Shown: positions 1-13,690 of the stretch, in pieces | Numbering within the stretch: position 1 is the stretch's first letter | Layout: every line of letters begins with the position of its first letter | Origin: Streptomyces carminius | GTDB taxonomy: Bacteria > Actinomycetota > Actinomycetes > Streptomycetales > Streptomycetaceae | Direction: 5' to 3' | DNA length: 64,000 nucleotides | Assembly (NCBI RefSeq): GCF_002794255.1 | Contig: NZ_PGGW01000069.1 | Coordinates: 489,421 to 553,420 of the forward strand | Translations under genes and position numbers: made by a program | The notes under the pieces: model-generated | Databases searched by the model: none | Told to the model about the DNA's origin: nothing | Seen by the model: only the letters and a program-made list of their open reading frames with translations

Positions 1-1
1 C

Positions 2-241
2 AAGGGCTTCTCGGTCGGCTCCGGGATGCGCCGCAGGCTGGCCGTGGCCTCCTCGCTCGCGGAACTGGCGGAACTGCTGGGCGAACTCGACCTGGACCAG
101 CCCTGGCCGAGCGGCGCCGACGGCCCGCGCGGCCGCACCTCCGGCCGCAACCGGGTGGTGCTGCCCGACGGCTGGCTGGACGACCCGGAGGACTGCGCGG
201 GCGTTTCGGTGGACGCCGAGCTGGACACCTCCGGCGGCTGA
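2..241 (+). CDS. C-terminal end of an unidentified protein, cut by the window edge
   Basis: An open frame runs from base 2 to a TGA at 239-241 with no stop, so the gene begins outside the window and at least 79 residues are visible. The visible part is acidic and leucine-rich (SLAELAELLGELDLDQPW), with the later stretch VVLPDGWLDD and a tail ending DTSGG. The in-frame ATG at 26 has no convincing ribosome site and is probably internal. I do not recognise a family. It converges on the MGH1-like hydrolase, whose stop lies 36 bases away, with a short GC stem (arms 256-262 and 265-271) between them. Confidence 0.5.
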   Translation, partial: KGFSVGSGMRRRLAVASSLAELAELLGELDLDQPWPSGADGPRGRTSGRNRVVLPDGWLDDPEDCAGVSVDAELDTSGG

Positions 242-277
242 CCCGCCCGGCGCACCCGCCCCCCGGGGCGGTGGCAC

Positions 278-1825
278 TCAGTGCGCCGCGCGGCCGTCCC
301 GTACCCGGACCTCGGCCCGCGCTCCGGCCCGTACCGCGGCGCGCACCCCGGCGCGTACCGCCGCGCGGTCCCCGGCCCGCCCGCCGGTGTCCCGTTCACC
401 GGCCGGCCGGGCGGCGGTACGGGCCAGCAGGTCCAGGGTGAGGGCCGCCGTCCAGCTGAACTGCCGGGTGCCGTGCCCCGCGCAGGTGCGCGGATCGACG
501 TACTCGGCGAAGTCGGAGGTGGCGGCGGCCGCCAGCATGGTGGCCCGCAGGGCGGCGGCCCGCTTCGGGTGCCCGTGGTGCCGCAGACCGCGTTCCAGCA
601 GCCAGTTGACGTTGAACCAGGCGGGCCCGCGCCAGTAGCGGCGGGTGTCGAAGACGGGTCCGCGCAGGTCGTAGCTGGGCACCAGACGCGCGCTGTCGCC
701 CAGGCCGAAGTGCGCGCCGCCGAGTGTGTGCAGCAGGGTGTCGACGACGTCCCGCGGCAGCCCCCGCACGATCAGCGGGAGCAGCCCGGCGACGCTGCGC
801 TCGCGGATCAGTCCGCCGGCGCGCACGTCGCGGCAGAGGAACTGCCCGGCCCCGGCGTCCCACAGCCGCGCCACCAGGGCGGTGGTCAGCCGCCGGGCCC
901 GCGCGCGGTGGCGGTCGGCCTCGGTCCGCGGCCCGGACCGGGCCGCGGCGACCGGATCGGGCACGACCTCGGGCGCGATCTCGTCGGCGATGTCCGCCAG
1001 CGCGTACTCGGAGGCGATCAGCAGGGCGTTGACCCCGGGGTCCTCGACGGCGAAGGGGTGCGACGCCTCGGCGTCCCGGTAGCCGTGGTCGCGGTAGTCG
1101 GCCGCCAGCCGCACGTAGCGGCCGTAGTCCAGATCGGTCGGACGGTCGTCGGGGCAGCCGTGGTCGAGGTCGCAGCGGCGGAAGGAGGCCGGGTCGGCCG
1201 GCTCGACGCGGGAGAGCGGCGCGTCCCAGCAGGGACTGTTGTCCATGCCGGGCTCCCACGGGTGGACGACCGACACCAGACCGTGCCCGCCCAGGTCGCG
1301 GTGCTCGGTGAGGTAGCGGTGCCAGGCGGCCAGCTTCGGGTACAGCCGGCGCAGGAAACCGCGCCGCCGGGAGGCGGCCGGGTCGGCCCGGTGCACCAGC
1401 CAGGCGGCCAGCGCGTGGACGGGCGGCTGCACGATGCCGGAGGTCTCGACCGTCTTCGGCGCCCCGGCCGCCGCACCCGCCGTCGAGGAGCGCCAGAAGT
1501 CCGGGCTCGGGAAGTACGCCCCCAGCGGCACCGACGGGTTGAAGACGATGTGCGGGACGCGTCCGTCGCCCCACTGGGCGGCCAGCAGGGTCTCCAGCTC
1601 GCGCTGGGCGCGTACCGCCGACACGTGGCGCAGACCGATCGCGATGAACGCGGAGTCCCAGCTCCACTGGTGGGGGTACAGCCCCTGTGAGGGCACCGTC
1701 GAGGCGCCGGTCCAGTTCCTCAGGAGTACCTGCCGCGCGGCGTGCCGCAGCTCGCGCGCGGTGACACCGGCGGTGGAGCGCTGGGCGGGGACGTAGGGCT
1801 GGACGGGTGGGAAGCCCTCCATCAC
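278..1825 (-). CDS. MGH1-like glycoside hydrolase (GH63/trehalase-like fold)
   Basis: This is a 515-residue soluble protein without a signal peptide. The N-terminal segment QGLYPHQWSWDSAFIAIGL is typical of the MGH1 (mannosylglycerate/glucosylglycerate hydrolase-like) and trehalase-like (alpha/alpha)6-barrel families. Further toroid signatures are HPWEPGMDNSPCWD, RGPAWFNVNWLLERGL and QFSWTAALTLDLL. It probably hydrolyses a small cytoplasmic glucoside or mannoside, but the substrate cannot be read from sequence. The start is GTG at 1825 or the ATG at 1822; neither has a clear ribosome site. The last about 35 residues are an Arg/Ala-rich low-complexity tail (RAAVRAGVRAAVRAGAR) absent from the family core. 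It is divergent from the ROK regulator, which may control it. Confidence 0.8.
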   Translation of the reverse strand: MMEGFPPVQPYVPAQRSTAGVTARELRHAARQVLLRNWTGASTVPSQGLYPHQWSWDSAFIAIGLRHVSAVRAQRELETLLAAQWGDGRVPHIVFNPSVPLGAYFPSPDFWRSSTAGAAAGAPKTVETSGIVQPPVHALAAWLVHRADPAASRRRGFLRRLYPKLAAWHRYLTEHRDLGGHGLVSVVHPWEPGMDNSPCWDAPLSRVEPADPASFRRCDLDHGCPDDRPTDLDYGRYVRLAADYRDHGYRDAEASHPFAVEDPGVNALLIASEYALADIADEIAPEVVPDPVAAARSGPRTEADRHRARARRLTTALVARLWDAGAGQFLCRDVRAGGLIRERSVAGLLPLIVRGLPRDVVDTLLHTLGGAHFGLGDSARLVPSYDLRGPVFDTRRYWRGPAWFNVNWLLERGLRHHGHPKRAAALRATMLAAAATSDFAEYVDPRTCAGHGTRQFSWTAALTLDLLARTAARPAGERDTGGRAGDRAAVRAGVRAAVRAGARAEVRVRDGRAAH

Positions 1826-2277
1826 GCGGCCCCGCGGGCGGCGGCGGGAACACCGGAGCGCGGCGTGCGGAACCCGGGGCGCCCGGCCCGCGGCAGCGGG
1901 TTGTGGACCCCCGGGGCGGCGGTGGGCGGGGGAGGACCGGTGATCTGTGCGACACGCTCCACGACAACTCCGATGTGGATGTGGATGACAGCCTGGTTAC
2001 GTCTTTGTAAGCCTATGGTTTTGTCTTTCGGATAGGCAGAAGTAGGGCTGTGAGAACTGACACACGGGAAGCGAAAGGGGGCAACGGGGGAGCGCGCGAA
2101 CGCCCCTGCGTACGCCCGGCGTTCGCCGCCGCGCCGGCCCCCGCCCGGTGAGCGGGCGCCCCGCACGGCCGGATCCGGTGTGACGGAGACCACTGCCGCG
2201 ACCACTGCCACCCGTGGCGGACGGTCCGGCCGGGGGCGGTGCGCCGGGCGCGCGGCAGGGACGGCGAAGATGACCCC
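1826..2277. other. Divergent intergenic region between MGH1-like hydrolase and ROK regulator
   Basis: About 450 bases hold no convincing gene. The stretch 1960-2050 is clearly richer in A/T than the rest and probably contains both divergent promoters. It includes the inverted repeat listed at 2011-2037. The remainder is GC-rich and featureless. Confidence 0.5.
2011..2037. promoter_or_regulatory. Inverted repeat, possible ROK operator
   Basis: Arms GCCTAT (2011-2016) and ATAGGC (2032-2037) flank an A/T-rich 15-base centre, in the only A/T-rich part of the gap between the hydrolase and the ROK gene. ROK repressors commonly bind such interrupted palindromes near their own and target promoters. 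Assignment is by position only. Confidence 0.3.
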
Positions 2278-3528
2278 ATGACCGGAGGCATGACGGGAAG
2301 CACGGCCGGCGGCCCGGCCGCGAACCAGGCGAGCGCGGGGCACCTGCTGCGGCTCGTGCGCACCGGGCGGGCGACCACCCGCGGGGAGCTCCAGCGCGTC
2401 ACGGGCCTGTCCCGCTCCACCGTCGGCCAGCGGCTCGACCGGCTCTTCCGGGCCGGCTGGATCCGGGAGGGGGCCGCCGTGCCCGCGGGCGGGCCGGCCG
2501 GCGGACGGCCCGCCCTGCGGCTGGAGTTCGACGGCTCCCACGCCGTGGTCCTCGCCGCGGACCTGGAGGTTCGGCACGGCCGGGCCGCCGTACTGGACCT
2601 GGACGGCGCGGTGCTGGCCGAGCACACCGGGCCGCTGAACGTCGAGGACGGCCCCGAGAAGGCGGTCGACACCCTGGTGGACTGGTTCCCGCCGCTGCTG
2701 GAGCGGGCCGGGGCGCGGCCGGAGAAGGTGTGCGGCATCGGACTGGCGGTGCCCGGACCGGTGGAGTGGGGGACCGGGCAGGTGGTCCAGCCGCCGATCA
2801 TGCCGGGCTGGGACCGCCATCCGGTCCGCGAGCGGCTGCGGCACGCGTACGCGGAGCGGCTGCTCGGGGACGCCCCGGTGGAAGCGGCCCCCGTCGTCCT
2901 GCTGGACAACGACGCCAACCTCATGGCGTACGCCGAGCAGCGCGCGGAACATCCCGACTGCGCCGCCTTCCTGCTGGTGAAGGTCTCCACCGGGATCGGC
3001 GCCGGCCTGGTGGTGGACGGCCGGGTCTACCGGGGCATCGACGGCGGCGCCGGGGACATCGGCCACATCCGGCTGCACGACCGTCCGGACGCGCTGTGCA
3101 TGTGCGGCTCGTACGGCTGTCTCGCGGCGGTCGCCAGCGGCCGGGCGCTGGCCCGGCAGCTCACCGCCGCCGGGGTGCCGACCGTCTCCGGTGCCGAGGT
3201 GCGCGAGCAGCTCGCGGCCGGCCGGCCCGACGCGGTCCGGCTGGCCCGGGAGGCGGGGCGCCGGGTGGGGGAGGTGCTGGTCACGGTGGTGACCGTGCTC
3301 AACCCGGGGGTGCTGGTGGTGGCGGGCGACCTGGCCGGCACGCCGTTCGTCACCGGGGTGCGGGAGCTGCTCTACCAGCGGGCCCTGCCCCGCAGCACCG
3401 CCCATCTGACGGTGGTCACCTCCCGGCTCGGCGAGCGGGCGGGCCTGCTCGGGGCGGGGGGCATGGTCGTGGAGGAGCTCTACGCCCCCGGGCGGGCCGA
3501 CGCCCGGCTGGCCGCGCTGGGACTGTGA
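2278..3528 (+). CDS. ROK-family transcriptional regulator
   Basis: A 416-residue regulator. Residues about 15-65 form a winged helix (RATTRGELQRVTGLSRSTVGQRLDRL). The rest is a ROK sugar-kinase-like domain with LLDNDANLMAYAE, STGIGAGLVVDG and GAGDIGHI motifs and the ROK zinc site CMCGSYGCL. Such proteins usually repress sugar-use genes and are released by a sugar or sugar phosphate. The ATG at 2278 is chosen because it directly precedes the conserved part; a GTG at 2239 would add 13 unconserved residues. Divergent orientation makes the MGH1-like hydrolase the most likely target. Effector unknown. Confidence 0.85.
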   Translation: MTGGMTGSTAGGPAANQASAGHLLRLVRTGRATTRGELQRVTGLSRSTVGQRLDRLFRAGWIREGAAVPAGGPAGGRPALRLEFDGSHAVVLAADLEVRHGRAAVLDLDGAVLAEHTGPLNVEDGPEKAVDTLVDWFPPLLERAGARPEKVCGIGLAVPGPVEWGTGQVVQPPIMPGWDRHPVRERLRHAYAERLLGDAPVEAAPVVLLDNDANLMAYAEQRAEHPDCAAFLLVKVSTGIGAGLVVDGRVYRGIDGGAGDIGHIRLHDRPDALCMCGSYGCLAAVASGRALARQLTAAGVPTVSGAEVREQLAAGRPDAVRLAREAGRRVGEVLVTVVTVLNPGVLVVAGDLAGTPFVTGVRELLYQRALPRSTAHLTVVTSRLGERAGLLGAGGMVVEELYAPGRADARLAALGL

Positions 3529-3640
3529 CCCGCCGGACCCGCAGCCCGCTCATCGGAGCGGAGTCGCGCCCGGATGTGTCCGGTGGGTGAGACGAGGTGG
3601 GCCGCAAGGGCGTGATCCTCGCCACTTTGATACATGCCTT

Positions 3641-3652
3641 GCTCATATGAGC
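3641..3652. promoter_or_regulatory. Perfect 12-base palindrome upstream of ppdK
   Basis: GCTCATATGAGC is its own reverse complement and sits in the A/T-richest part of the ppdK upstream region, about 330 bases before the start codon. It could be a regulator site for ppdK, but no regulator is apparent. Confidence 0.35.
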
Positions 3653-3818
3653 GTAAAGCGCGGCTCTGCACTTCTCCAAGAGATGACACCGGGTGCCACC
3701 CCTGTTTCCTTCACCTTCTGCCTCCACCGGTCGCCCTCGGTCACCCTGGAACCGATCCACCGGTCACACCGCGCAGTGGCGGCTTCGACAGGTGAAGACG
3801 GGGATCGCCGGCTCTTGA

Positions 3819-3834
3819 ACAAGCCTTTGCTTGT
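3819..3834 (+). other. Small hairpin in the ppdK leader
   Basis: Arms ACAAGC (3819-3824) and GCTTGT (3829-3834) with a four-base loop lie 145 bases before the ppdK start. No poly-T follows, so it is not a clear terminator. It may be structure in an untranslated leader. Confidence 0.25.
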
Positions 3835-3979
3835 GATCCTTCGGCAGATGGGCGATTACACCCGCATGGCCTAATGGTGGCCGTACTCCAAGCCTTCGAT
3901 CTGGGTACTCTCCCCGCCGTCAGGGCAGCCTTCCTCCGGTCGTCACCGGCCGGGGGATCCAGCGAGGAGCGCGATTCTC

Positions 3980-6736
<2,757 letters not shown>

Positions 6737-6763
6737 TCCCGCCGGTCCCGTGACCACCCGACA

Positions 6764-6817
6764 CCGGAACCGTCCCCGCCACCCGGACCCTCACCGGCGG
6801 TGGGACGGCGGTTCCGG
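6764..6817 (+). terminator. ppdK terminator hairpin
   Basis: The stem CCGGAACCG (6764-6772) with CGGTTCCGG (6809-6817) is extended inward by pairing of CCGCCACC with GGCGGTGG. It begins 27 bases after the ppdK stop. There is no T-run, as is normal for Streptomyces terminators. Confidence 0.65.
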
Positions 6818-6869
6818 CACCCGAAAGGGAGGGGGTGGTGCCTGTGCGGAGGCACCGCTCCCTCCGCCC

Positions 6870-6952
6870 GGGACCGGGGCGCGTACCCGGGCGCCGCCGC
6901 GGCCGCCCCCGGGTACGCGGCCCCCGGTCCCGGTGTGCCGCCCGGCACACCG
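6870..6952. repeat. Two consecutive long hairpins in the ppdK-TetR gap
   Basis: Arms 6870-6891 and 6908-6931 form an almost perfect stem of about 22 pairs around a GC-only loop. It is followed at once by a second stem, CGGTGTGCC (6931-6939) with GGCACACCG (6944-6952). Together with the hairpins at 6764 and 7104, most of this 398-base gap between ppdK and the TetR gene is foldable. No gene is seen in it. Confidence 0.5.
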
Positions 6953-7103
6953 CCGCACGTGGCCGCCGGTCACCGAGACGGCCGGCAGCGCGGCGCCGAG
7001 TACCGCGACGTCCCGCTCCCGGCACTCGGCGGCCCGCGCCCGCGCCCGTGCGCTTCCCGCGCCCCGGTGACCACGGCGCCGGCTCCCGGCGGAGCGGCAC
7101 CGG

Positions 7104-7139
7104 ACTGACCCGCGGTACGGCGCCGCTCCGCGGGTCAGT
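7104..7139 (-). terminator. Terminator hairpin overlapping the TetR stop codon
   Basis: Perfect 12-base arms, ACTGACCCGCGG (7104-7115) and its complement (7128-7139), enclose a 12-base loop. The TGA of the leftward TetR gene (7135-7137) lies inside the stem, so translation would run into the structure. It could act in both directions between the two convergent genes. Confidence 0.6.
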
Positions 7140-7767
7140 CCGTCCGGCGCAGCCCGTCGACGAGGAGGCCCACCATGCGGCGCGCGTCGTAGCGGGGATC
7201 GCTGCCCGCGCCGATGCAGAGGTTGCCCACGCCGCGCATCAGCTCAAGACCGGCGAGGCCGGAGTGGATCTCGCCGGAGTCGGCCGCGGCGGCGAGCAGC
7301 CGGTCGCACACGGGCACGAGCCGGTCGATGAAGTAGGCGTGCAGCGTGTCGAACCCGGCGTTGTCGGACTGCAGCACGGCGGCGAGTCCGTGCTTGGTGA
7401 CCAGGAAGTCGACGAAGAGGTCGATCCACCGCCGCAGCGCGGCATAGGGAGTGGGACAGCTCGCCAGCAGGGCCGGGCCGGCCTCGGCACAGGCCTCGAC
7501 CTGGTGCCGGTAGACGGCGATGATGAGATCCGCCCGGGTCGGGAAGTGGCGGTAGATCGTGCCCACCCCGACACCGGCCCTGGCCGCGATGTCACGCACC
7601 GGTGCCTCCACGCCCGACGCGACGAAGACCGCGGCGGCCGCGCCGAGCAGCGCCTCCTTGTTGCGCCGGGCGTCCGCCCGCTCGGACCGGACCACGCGTC
7701 CCGCGCCCTCGTCGCCGTCGTTCACCGCGCCGCTTCCTCCGCCGTCGGACCCGCCGGAACGGGGCAT
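7135..7767 (-). CDS. TetR-family transcriptional regulator
   Basis: A 210-residue TetR/AcrR repressor. The DNA-binding helix-turn-helix is at about residues 55-80 (VRDIAARAGVGVGTIYRHF), preceded by a glycine-rich leader and followed by a divergent ligand-binding domain (the later stretch has MRGVGNLCIGAGSD). The ATG at 7767 is the longest start; shorter GTG starts inside the leader are possible. A perfect palindrome sits 17 bases upstream, suggesting autorepression. No target gene is divergent from it, since the next gene is another TetR on the same strand. Ligand unknown. Confidence 0.85.
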   Translation of the reverse strand: MPRSGGSDGGGSGAVNDGDEGAGRVVRSERADARRNKEALLGAAAAVFVASGVEAPVRDIAARAGVGVGTIYRHFPTRADLIIAVYRHQVEACAEAGPALLASCPTPYAALRRWIDLFVDFLVTKHGLAAVLQSDNAGFDTLHAYFIDRLVPVCDRLLAAAADSGEIHSGLAGLELMRGVGNLCIGAGSDPRYDARRMVGLLVDGLRRTD

Positions 7768-8106
7768 TCTTCCGCACCGTCATCGGAACGATGTTCCGTT
7801 TGTCCATGATGCCAGAGCGGCGGCCCGGCGGCCAAGCCGCGCACCGTCACCGGGCTCCGCCCGCGGTGGCGGAGTGGCGGAGGAGCGCCGTCGTACGGCG
7901 GCGCGCCCCGGGCCGCGCCGGTGTGCGGTCCGGCTCCCCTCGCCCGGCCGACCGCGCGGCGGTGAGAGGGACCGCCCGGACTCGACGGGCGGTCCGTGCC
8001 GTTCGATCCGCCGCGCTCGCGGGGCTGTCGGCGCGGCGTTCGTCCGCACCGCGCACCGCGCCCCCCGCGGCCGGCGGGTGTACCGGGACGCCGGCGGCGC
8101 CCGGCC
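7768..8106. other. Gap between two TetR genes
   Basis: These 339 bases hold the palindromic operator at 7784-7798 and otherwise only GC-rich sequence. All open frames across it have shadow-like Arg/Pro/Ala composition, and I support no gene. Confidence 0.5.
7784..7798. promoter_or_regulatory. TetR-type operator, probable autoregulatory site
   Basis: Perfect palindrome CGGAAC-GAT-GTTCCG, centred 24 bases upstream of the start of the leftward TetR gene. Its size and symmetry are typical of TetR-family operators, and the position would block that gene's promoter. Confidence 0.6.
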
Positions 8107-8769
8107 TCAGGTGCTCCGCGGGGCGGCGGTGAGGGCGAGGCCGCCGTGCAGGGCCTCGAAGGCACCGCGGGTGTCGGCGGCGAGGTCGGCGAGGCCGGGG
8201 GTGCCGGGCCGGGCGGCCCAGGTGTCCATCGCGCGGTGGGAGGCGGCGACGACCATGTCGAGGGCGAGGTGGGGGCGCAGGTCGGGCGGTCCGGGGAGGT
8301 CGAACCGCCGGTGGAGGACCTCCAGCGCGGCCCGGACGGTGCGGTCGCAGAAGTACAGGCAGTGCGACTCGATCGACGGTGTCCGCGCGGCGAGCTGGCG
8401 GCAGAGCAGGACGCGGCGCACCCAGTCGTCGTCGGTCATCGCGGCGACGGCCGACAGCAGGCTGTCCTGGAGGGTCCGCACCAGCGGCCGGTCTCGCGGC
8501 TCACTGGTGGCGAGATCGTCGAGGAAGGCCAGCCACAGGTCCTCGTAGGGCGCCATGGCCACCTCCTCCTTGCCGGTGAAGGTGCGGAAGAAGGTCCGCT
8601 TGGACACCTCGACCGCCTCGCAGAGCTCGTCGAGCGTCACGTTGTCGAAGCCCCGCTCGGTGAACAGGTCCAGGGCGGTGCCGATCAGCGCGTGCCGGGT
8701 GCGCTGCTTCTTGCGCTCCCGCAGGGTGGGGCGCTCCTGGGGGCGGCCGGACGGCGCTGTGGTGCTCAT
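8107..8769 (-). CDS. TetR-family regulator divergent from an oxidoreductase
   Basis: A 220-residue TetR regulator. The N-terminus after MSTTAPSGR is the usual RERKKQRTRHALIGTALDLFTERGFDNVT followed by a helix-turn-helix, LDELCEAVEVSKRTFFRTF. A longer frame to 8817 exists, but it would run through the paired operator and lacks conservation, so ATG at 8769 is chosen. It is divergent from the MDR oxidoreductase at 8869, and two operator copies lie between, so it very probably represses that gene and itself. The C-terminal domain has two Cys residues (VLLCRQ, CLYFCD); whether they sense anything is unknown. Confidence 0.88.
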   Translation of the reverse strand: MSTTAPSGRPQERPTLRERKKQRTRHALIGTALDLFTERGFDNVTLDELCEAVEVSKRTFFRTFTGKEEVAMAPYEDLWLAFLDDLATSEPRDRPLVRTLQDSLLSAVAAMTDDDWVRRVLLCRQLAARTPSIESHCLYFCDRTVRAALEVLHRRFDLPGPPDLRPHLALDMVVAASHRAMDTWAARPGTPGLADLAADTRGAFEALHGGLALTAAPRST

Positions 8770-8795
8770 ACGGGCAGCATAACGGAGAGGCGAAC

Positions 8796-8825
8796 GCCAC
8801 TTGTGGGCATCTGCCACTCAGTGGC
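8796..8825. promoter_or_regulatory. Paired TetR operator
   Basis: One perfect palindrome, GCCACT-C-AGTGGC (8813-8825), and one imperfect copy, GCCACTTGTGGGC (8796-8808), are spaced 17 bases centre to centre. They lie in the 99-base space between the divergent TetR and oxidoreductase genes. Two side-by-side sites suit binding of two TetR dimers. Confidence 0.65.
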
Positions 8826-8868
8826 ACCATGGTCGTCGTTCGAGCTCCTCCACGAAAAGGTGTGACCC

Positions 8869-9798
8869 ATGCGTGCTCTCCTCGTCGACGGCTCCGCCCC
8901 CGGCGGACTGCGCCTCGGCACGGCCCCGGACCCGCGGCCCGAGGCCGGCCAGGCGCTGGTCCGCGTCACCGCGGTGTCCCTGAACCACAGCGATCTGGGC
9001 TATCCCGGAGCCCCGGACGGCACCGTCCTCGGCCTGGACGCCGCCGGGGTGGTGGAGCGGGCGGCCGCCGACGGCTCCGGTCCCGCCGTCGGCACACCGG
9101 TGGTGACCCTCGGCTTCGACGGCGCCGCCGCCGAGCTGCGGGCCGTGCCCACCGACTGGATCGGCACCGTGCCCGCCGGCGCCGACCCCGGGGCCGTCGG
9201 CACCGTCCCCGTGGCGGGGGCGAGCGCGCTGCGCGCCCTGCGGCGGCTCGGGCCGATCCTCGGCAGGCGCGTCCTGGTCACCGGTGCCACCGGCGGGGTC
9301 GGGCGGTACGCCGTCCAGCTCGCCCGGCTCGGCGGCGCGCACGTCGTCGCGAGCACCGGCGACCCGGAGCGGCACGGCGAGGGCCTGCGGGAGCTGGGCG
9401 CCGACGAGGTGGTCGCCGGGCCGTCCGAGCTCGGGGAGCCGGTGGCCGGGGTGGTCGACACGGTCGGCGGCGGGCAACTGGTCGAGGCCTACGCAAAGCT
9501 CGGCGAACACGGGGTCCTGGTGTCGGTCGGCCGGGTGACCGGCGAGGGGGAGCACTTCCCGTTCGCCGCGCTCTCCGGTCATCTGCCCGGTCATCACGAC
9601 CGCTCGGTCACCTCCTTCTTCCTCGGCCACTGCGCCGGGCTGGCCCCGGACCTGACCTGGCTGGCGGGCCGGGTGGCGGCCGGCGTCCTGGACGCGGGGA
9701 TCGCGTGGCGGGGCGGCTGGGACGAGGTGGAGACGGCGGTCGAGGCGCTCCGGGAGCGCCGGCTGCACGGGAAGGCGGTCCTCGAACTGAAGGGGTGA
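8869..9798 (+). CDS. Zinc-free MDR oxidoreductase (quinone oxidoreductase-like)
   Basis: A 309-residue medium-chain dehydrogenase. The NAD(P)-binding glycine motif VLVTGATGGVGRYAVQLARLGG is in the middle and the substrate-domain start GQALVRVTAVSLNHSD near the N-terminus. The Cys/His zinc ligands of alcohol dehydrogenases are missing, so it belongs with the NADPH:quinone-reductase-like enzymes that act on electrophilic carbonyls. ATG at 8869 is preceded by AAAAGG at 8855-8860. It is controlled in all likelihood by the divergent TetR. The substrate is unknown. Confidence 0.85.
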   Translation: MRALLVDGSAPGGLRLGTAPDPRPEAGQALVRVTAVSLNHSDLGYPGAPDGTVLGLDAAGVVERAAADGSGPAVGTPVVTLGFDGAAAELRAVPTDWIGTVPAGADPGAVGTVPVAGASALRALRRLGPILGRRVLVTGATGGVGRYAVQLARLGGAHVVASTGDPERHGEGLRELGADEVVAGPSELGEPVAGVVDTVGGGQLVEAYAKLGEHGVLVSVGRVTGEGEHFPFAALSGHLPGHHDRSVTSFFLGHCAGLAPDLTWLAGRVAAGVLDAGIAWRGGWDEVETAVEALRERRLHGKAVLELKG

Positions 9799-9986
9799 GG
9801 CGGGGCAGTCCCCGGCCGGCGGGCGGTCCCCGCCGGCCGGGGACGGACCGTATACGGGCGGTCGCACAGGGAGAGCCGCGCAAAACGGTGATACGGCGTC
9901 AACTGTTGAACATTTGACAGGCGTTCTCGACGAGTTCTGTCGAAGACCTTGACGCGCATTTGACAAAAATTTACGTTGCCGGAACC

Positions 9987-10000
9987 TGAGAGCGCTCTCA
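9987..10000. promoter_or_regulatory. LacI/CebR-type operator before the GH81 gene
   Basis: TGAGAGCGCTCTCA is a perfect 14-base palindrome. It differs from the CebR box known in Streptomyces (TGGGAGCGCTCCCA) only at the third base and its mirror. It ends 18 bases before the GTG and just upstream of the AGGAG ribosome site, so a bound repressor would block transcription or early elongation. Which LacI protein uses it is not known; the one in this window is BxlR. Confidence 0.65.
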
Positions 10001-10018
10001 AGAACCTAGGAGCCGTTC

Positions 10019-12844
<2,826 letters not shown>

Positions 12845-12871
12845 CGAAAACCTTCCTTCCGGTGGTGGGAA

Positions 12872-12909
12872 CGTCCGGCCCGCCGCGCAGCCGCGCGGCG
12901 GGCCGGACG
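12872..12909 (+). terminator. GH81 terminator
   Basis: Perfect 17-base arms (12872-12888 and 12893-12909) with the four-base loop AGCC, starting 28 bases after the GH81 stop. Confidence 0.75.
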
Positions 12910-13022
12910 GCCATGACGTACCGTCGGACGTCCCGCCTGCCCGGCTACGGACGAATTCCCTCCCGGGGCAGGGCACTTCGCGCGGCCTGCCCCCCGGCCG
13001 CCGACCGAACGGAGAGCGCACC

Positions 13023-13619
13023 ATGAGCACCCGCCGTGCCCGTACCGCCCTGCTTGCCGCACCCCTGGCGGCGCTGCTGCTGTCCTGCTCCGGCAGCCCG
13101 GACGGCACGGACGGCACGGACGAGAGGGCGGACGGCGGGCCATCCGGGTCTTCCACCGCGCCGGCCGTCCCGGGCTCCTCCGACCACCCCGAGATCGCGG
13201 CGCAGCAGCGGCGGGAGGAGCAGCGCGAACAGGCCGAGGCGGACCCCGGCGCGACGGTCCTGGACATCCACGGTTCGGACACCCCGGCGGCGGGGAGGCC
13301 GAGCCCCGGGCCGGAGGCGGTGCGCGACGCGTTCGCGGGGCTTCAGGCCACCCTGGGCGACTCCTGCGGCACCCCGGGGAACTGCGAGTACCTGCTGGGC
13401 CGGGTGCTGGAGGAACTGGAGGGCCTGGACGCGGCGATGAAGGCCGACCCCAAGGGACCCGGCCACTTCCCCGAACCGATCGCCTGGATCGCGGCGCTGC
13501 GGAAGGACATCGGCGAGGACCGGTCCTTCGCCAACCTCAAGGCGCACCAGGACGCCCTCTTCGGCACCCGCGACCGGATCAACGTCTGGATGCAGGACCA
13601 CCCGGACGACTACCGCTGA
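13023..13619 (+). CDS. Lipoprotein of unknown function
   Basis: A 198-residue protein with a lipoprotein signal (MSTRRARTALLAAPLAALLLSC), lipobox LLSC and predicted acylated Cys near residue 22. A disordered Gly/Asp/Ser-rich region (to about residue 90) follows. The C-terminal helical domain has two cysteines (GDSCGTPGNCEYLLGRVLEE) and ends FGTRDRINVWMQDHPDDYR. GGAGAG at 13011-13016 serves the ATG. I do not recognise the family. It would be anchored outside the membrane. It is convergent with the PhoX-like gene. Confidence 0.75.
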   Translation: MSTRRARTALLAAPLAALLLSCSGSPDGTDGTDERADGGPSGSSTAPAVPGSSDHPEIAAQQRREEQREQAEADPGATVLDIHGSDTPAAGRPSPGPEAVRDAFAGLQATLGDSCGTPGNCEYLLGRVLEELEGLDAAMKADPKGPGHFPEPIAWIAALRKDIGEDRSFANLKAHQDALFGTRDRINVWMQDHPDDYR

Positions 13620-13643
13620 CGCGCGCCGTGCCGCCGGGGACCG

Positions 13644-13686
13644 CCCGGCCCCGGACACCGGGGGAGCGCCGGTGCCCGGGGCCGGG
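13644..13686. terminator. Bidirectional terminator between convergent genes
   Basis: Eighteen-base arms (13644-13661 and 13669-13686), 17 of 18 paired, fill the 71-base space between the lipoprotein stop and the PhoX-like stop. Confidence 0.7.
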
Positions 13687-13690
13687 GGAC

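Larger units (their letters stand above)
3529..3979. other. Leader/intergenic region upstream of ppdK
   Basis: About 450 bases with no supported gene. It is less GC-rich than its surroundings, as expected of a promoter region. It holds a perfect 12-base palindrome (3641-3652), a small hairpin (3819-3834), and the ppdK ribosome site GAGGAG at 3964-3969. Confidence 0.5.

Noticed and set aside
281..1690. Plus-strand frame of 469 codons opposite the MGH1-like hydrolase
   Set aside because: No motifs; the minus strand has the clear catalytic-barrel signature.
3819..3834. Hairpin considered as part of a tRNA or riboswitch
   Set aside because: No cloverleaf or known aptamer core could be built around it.
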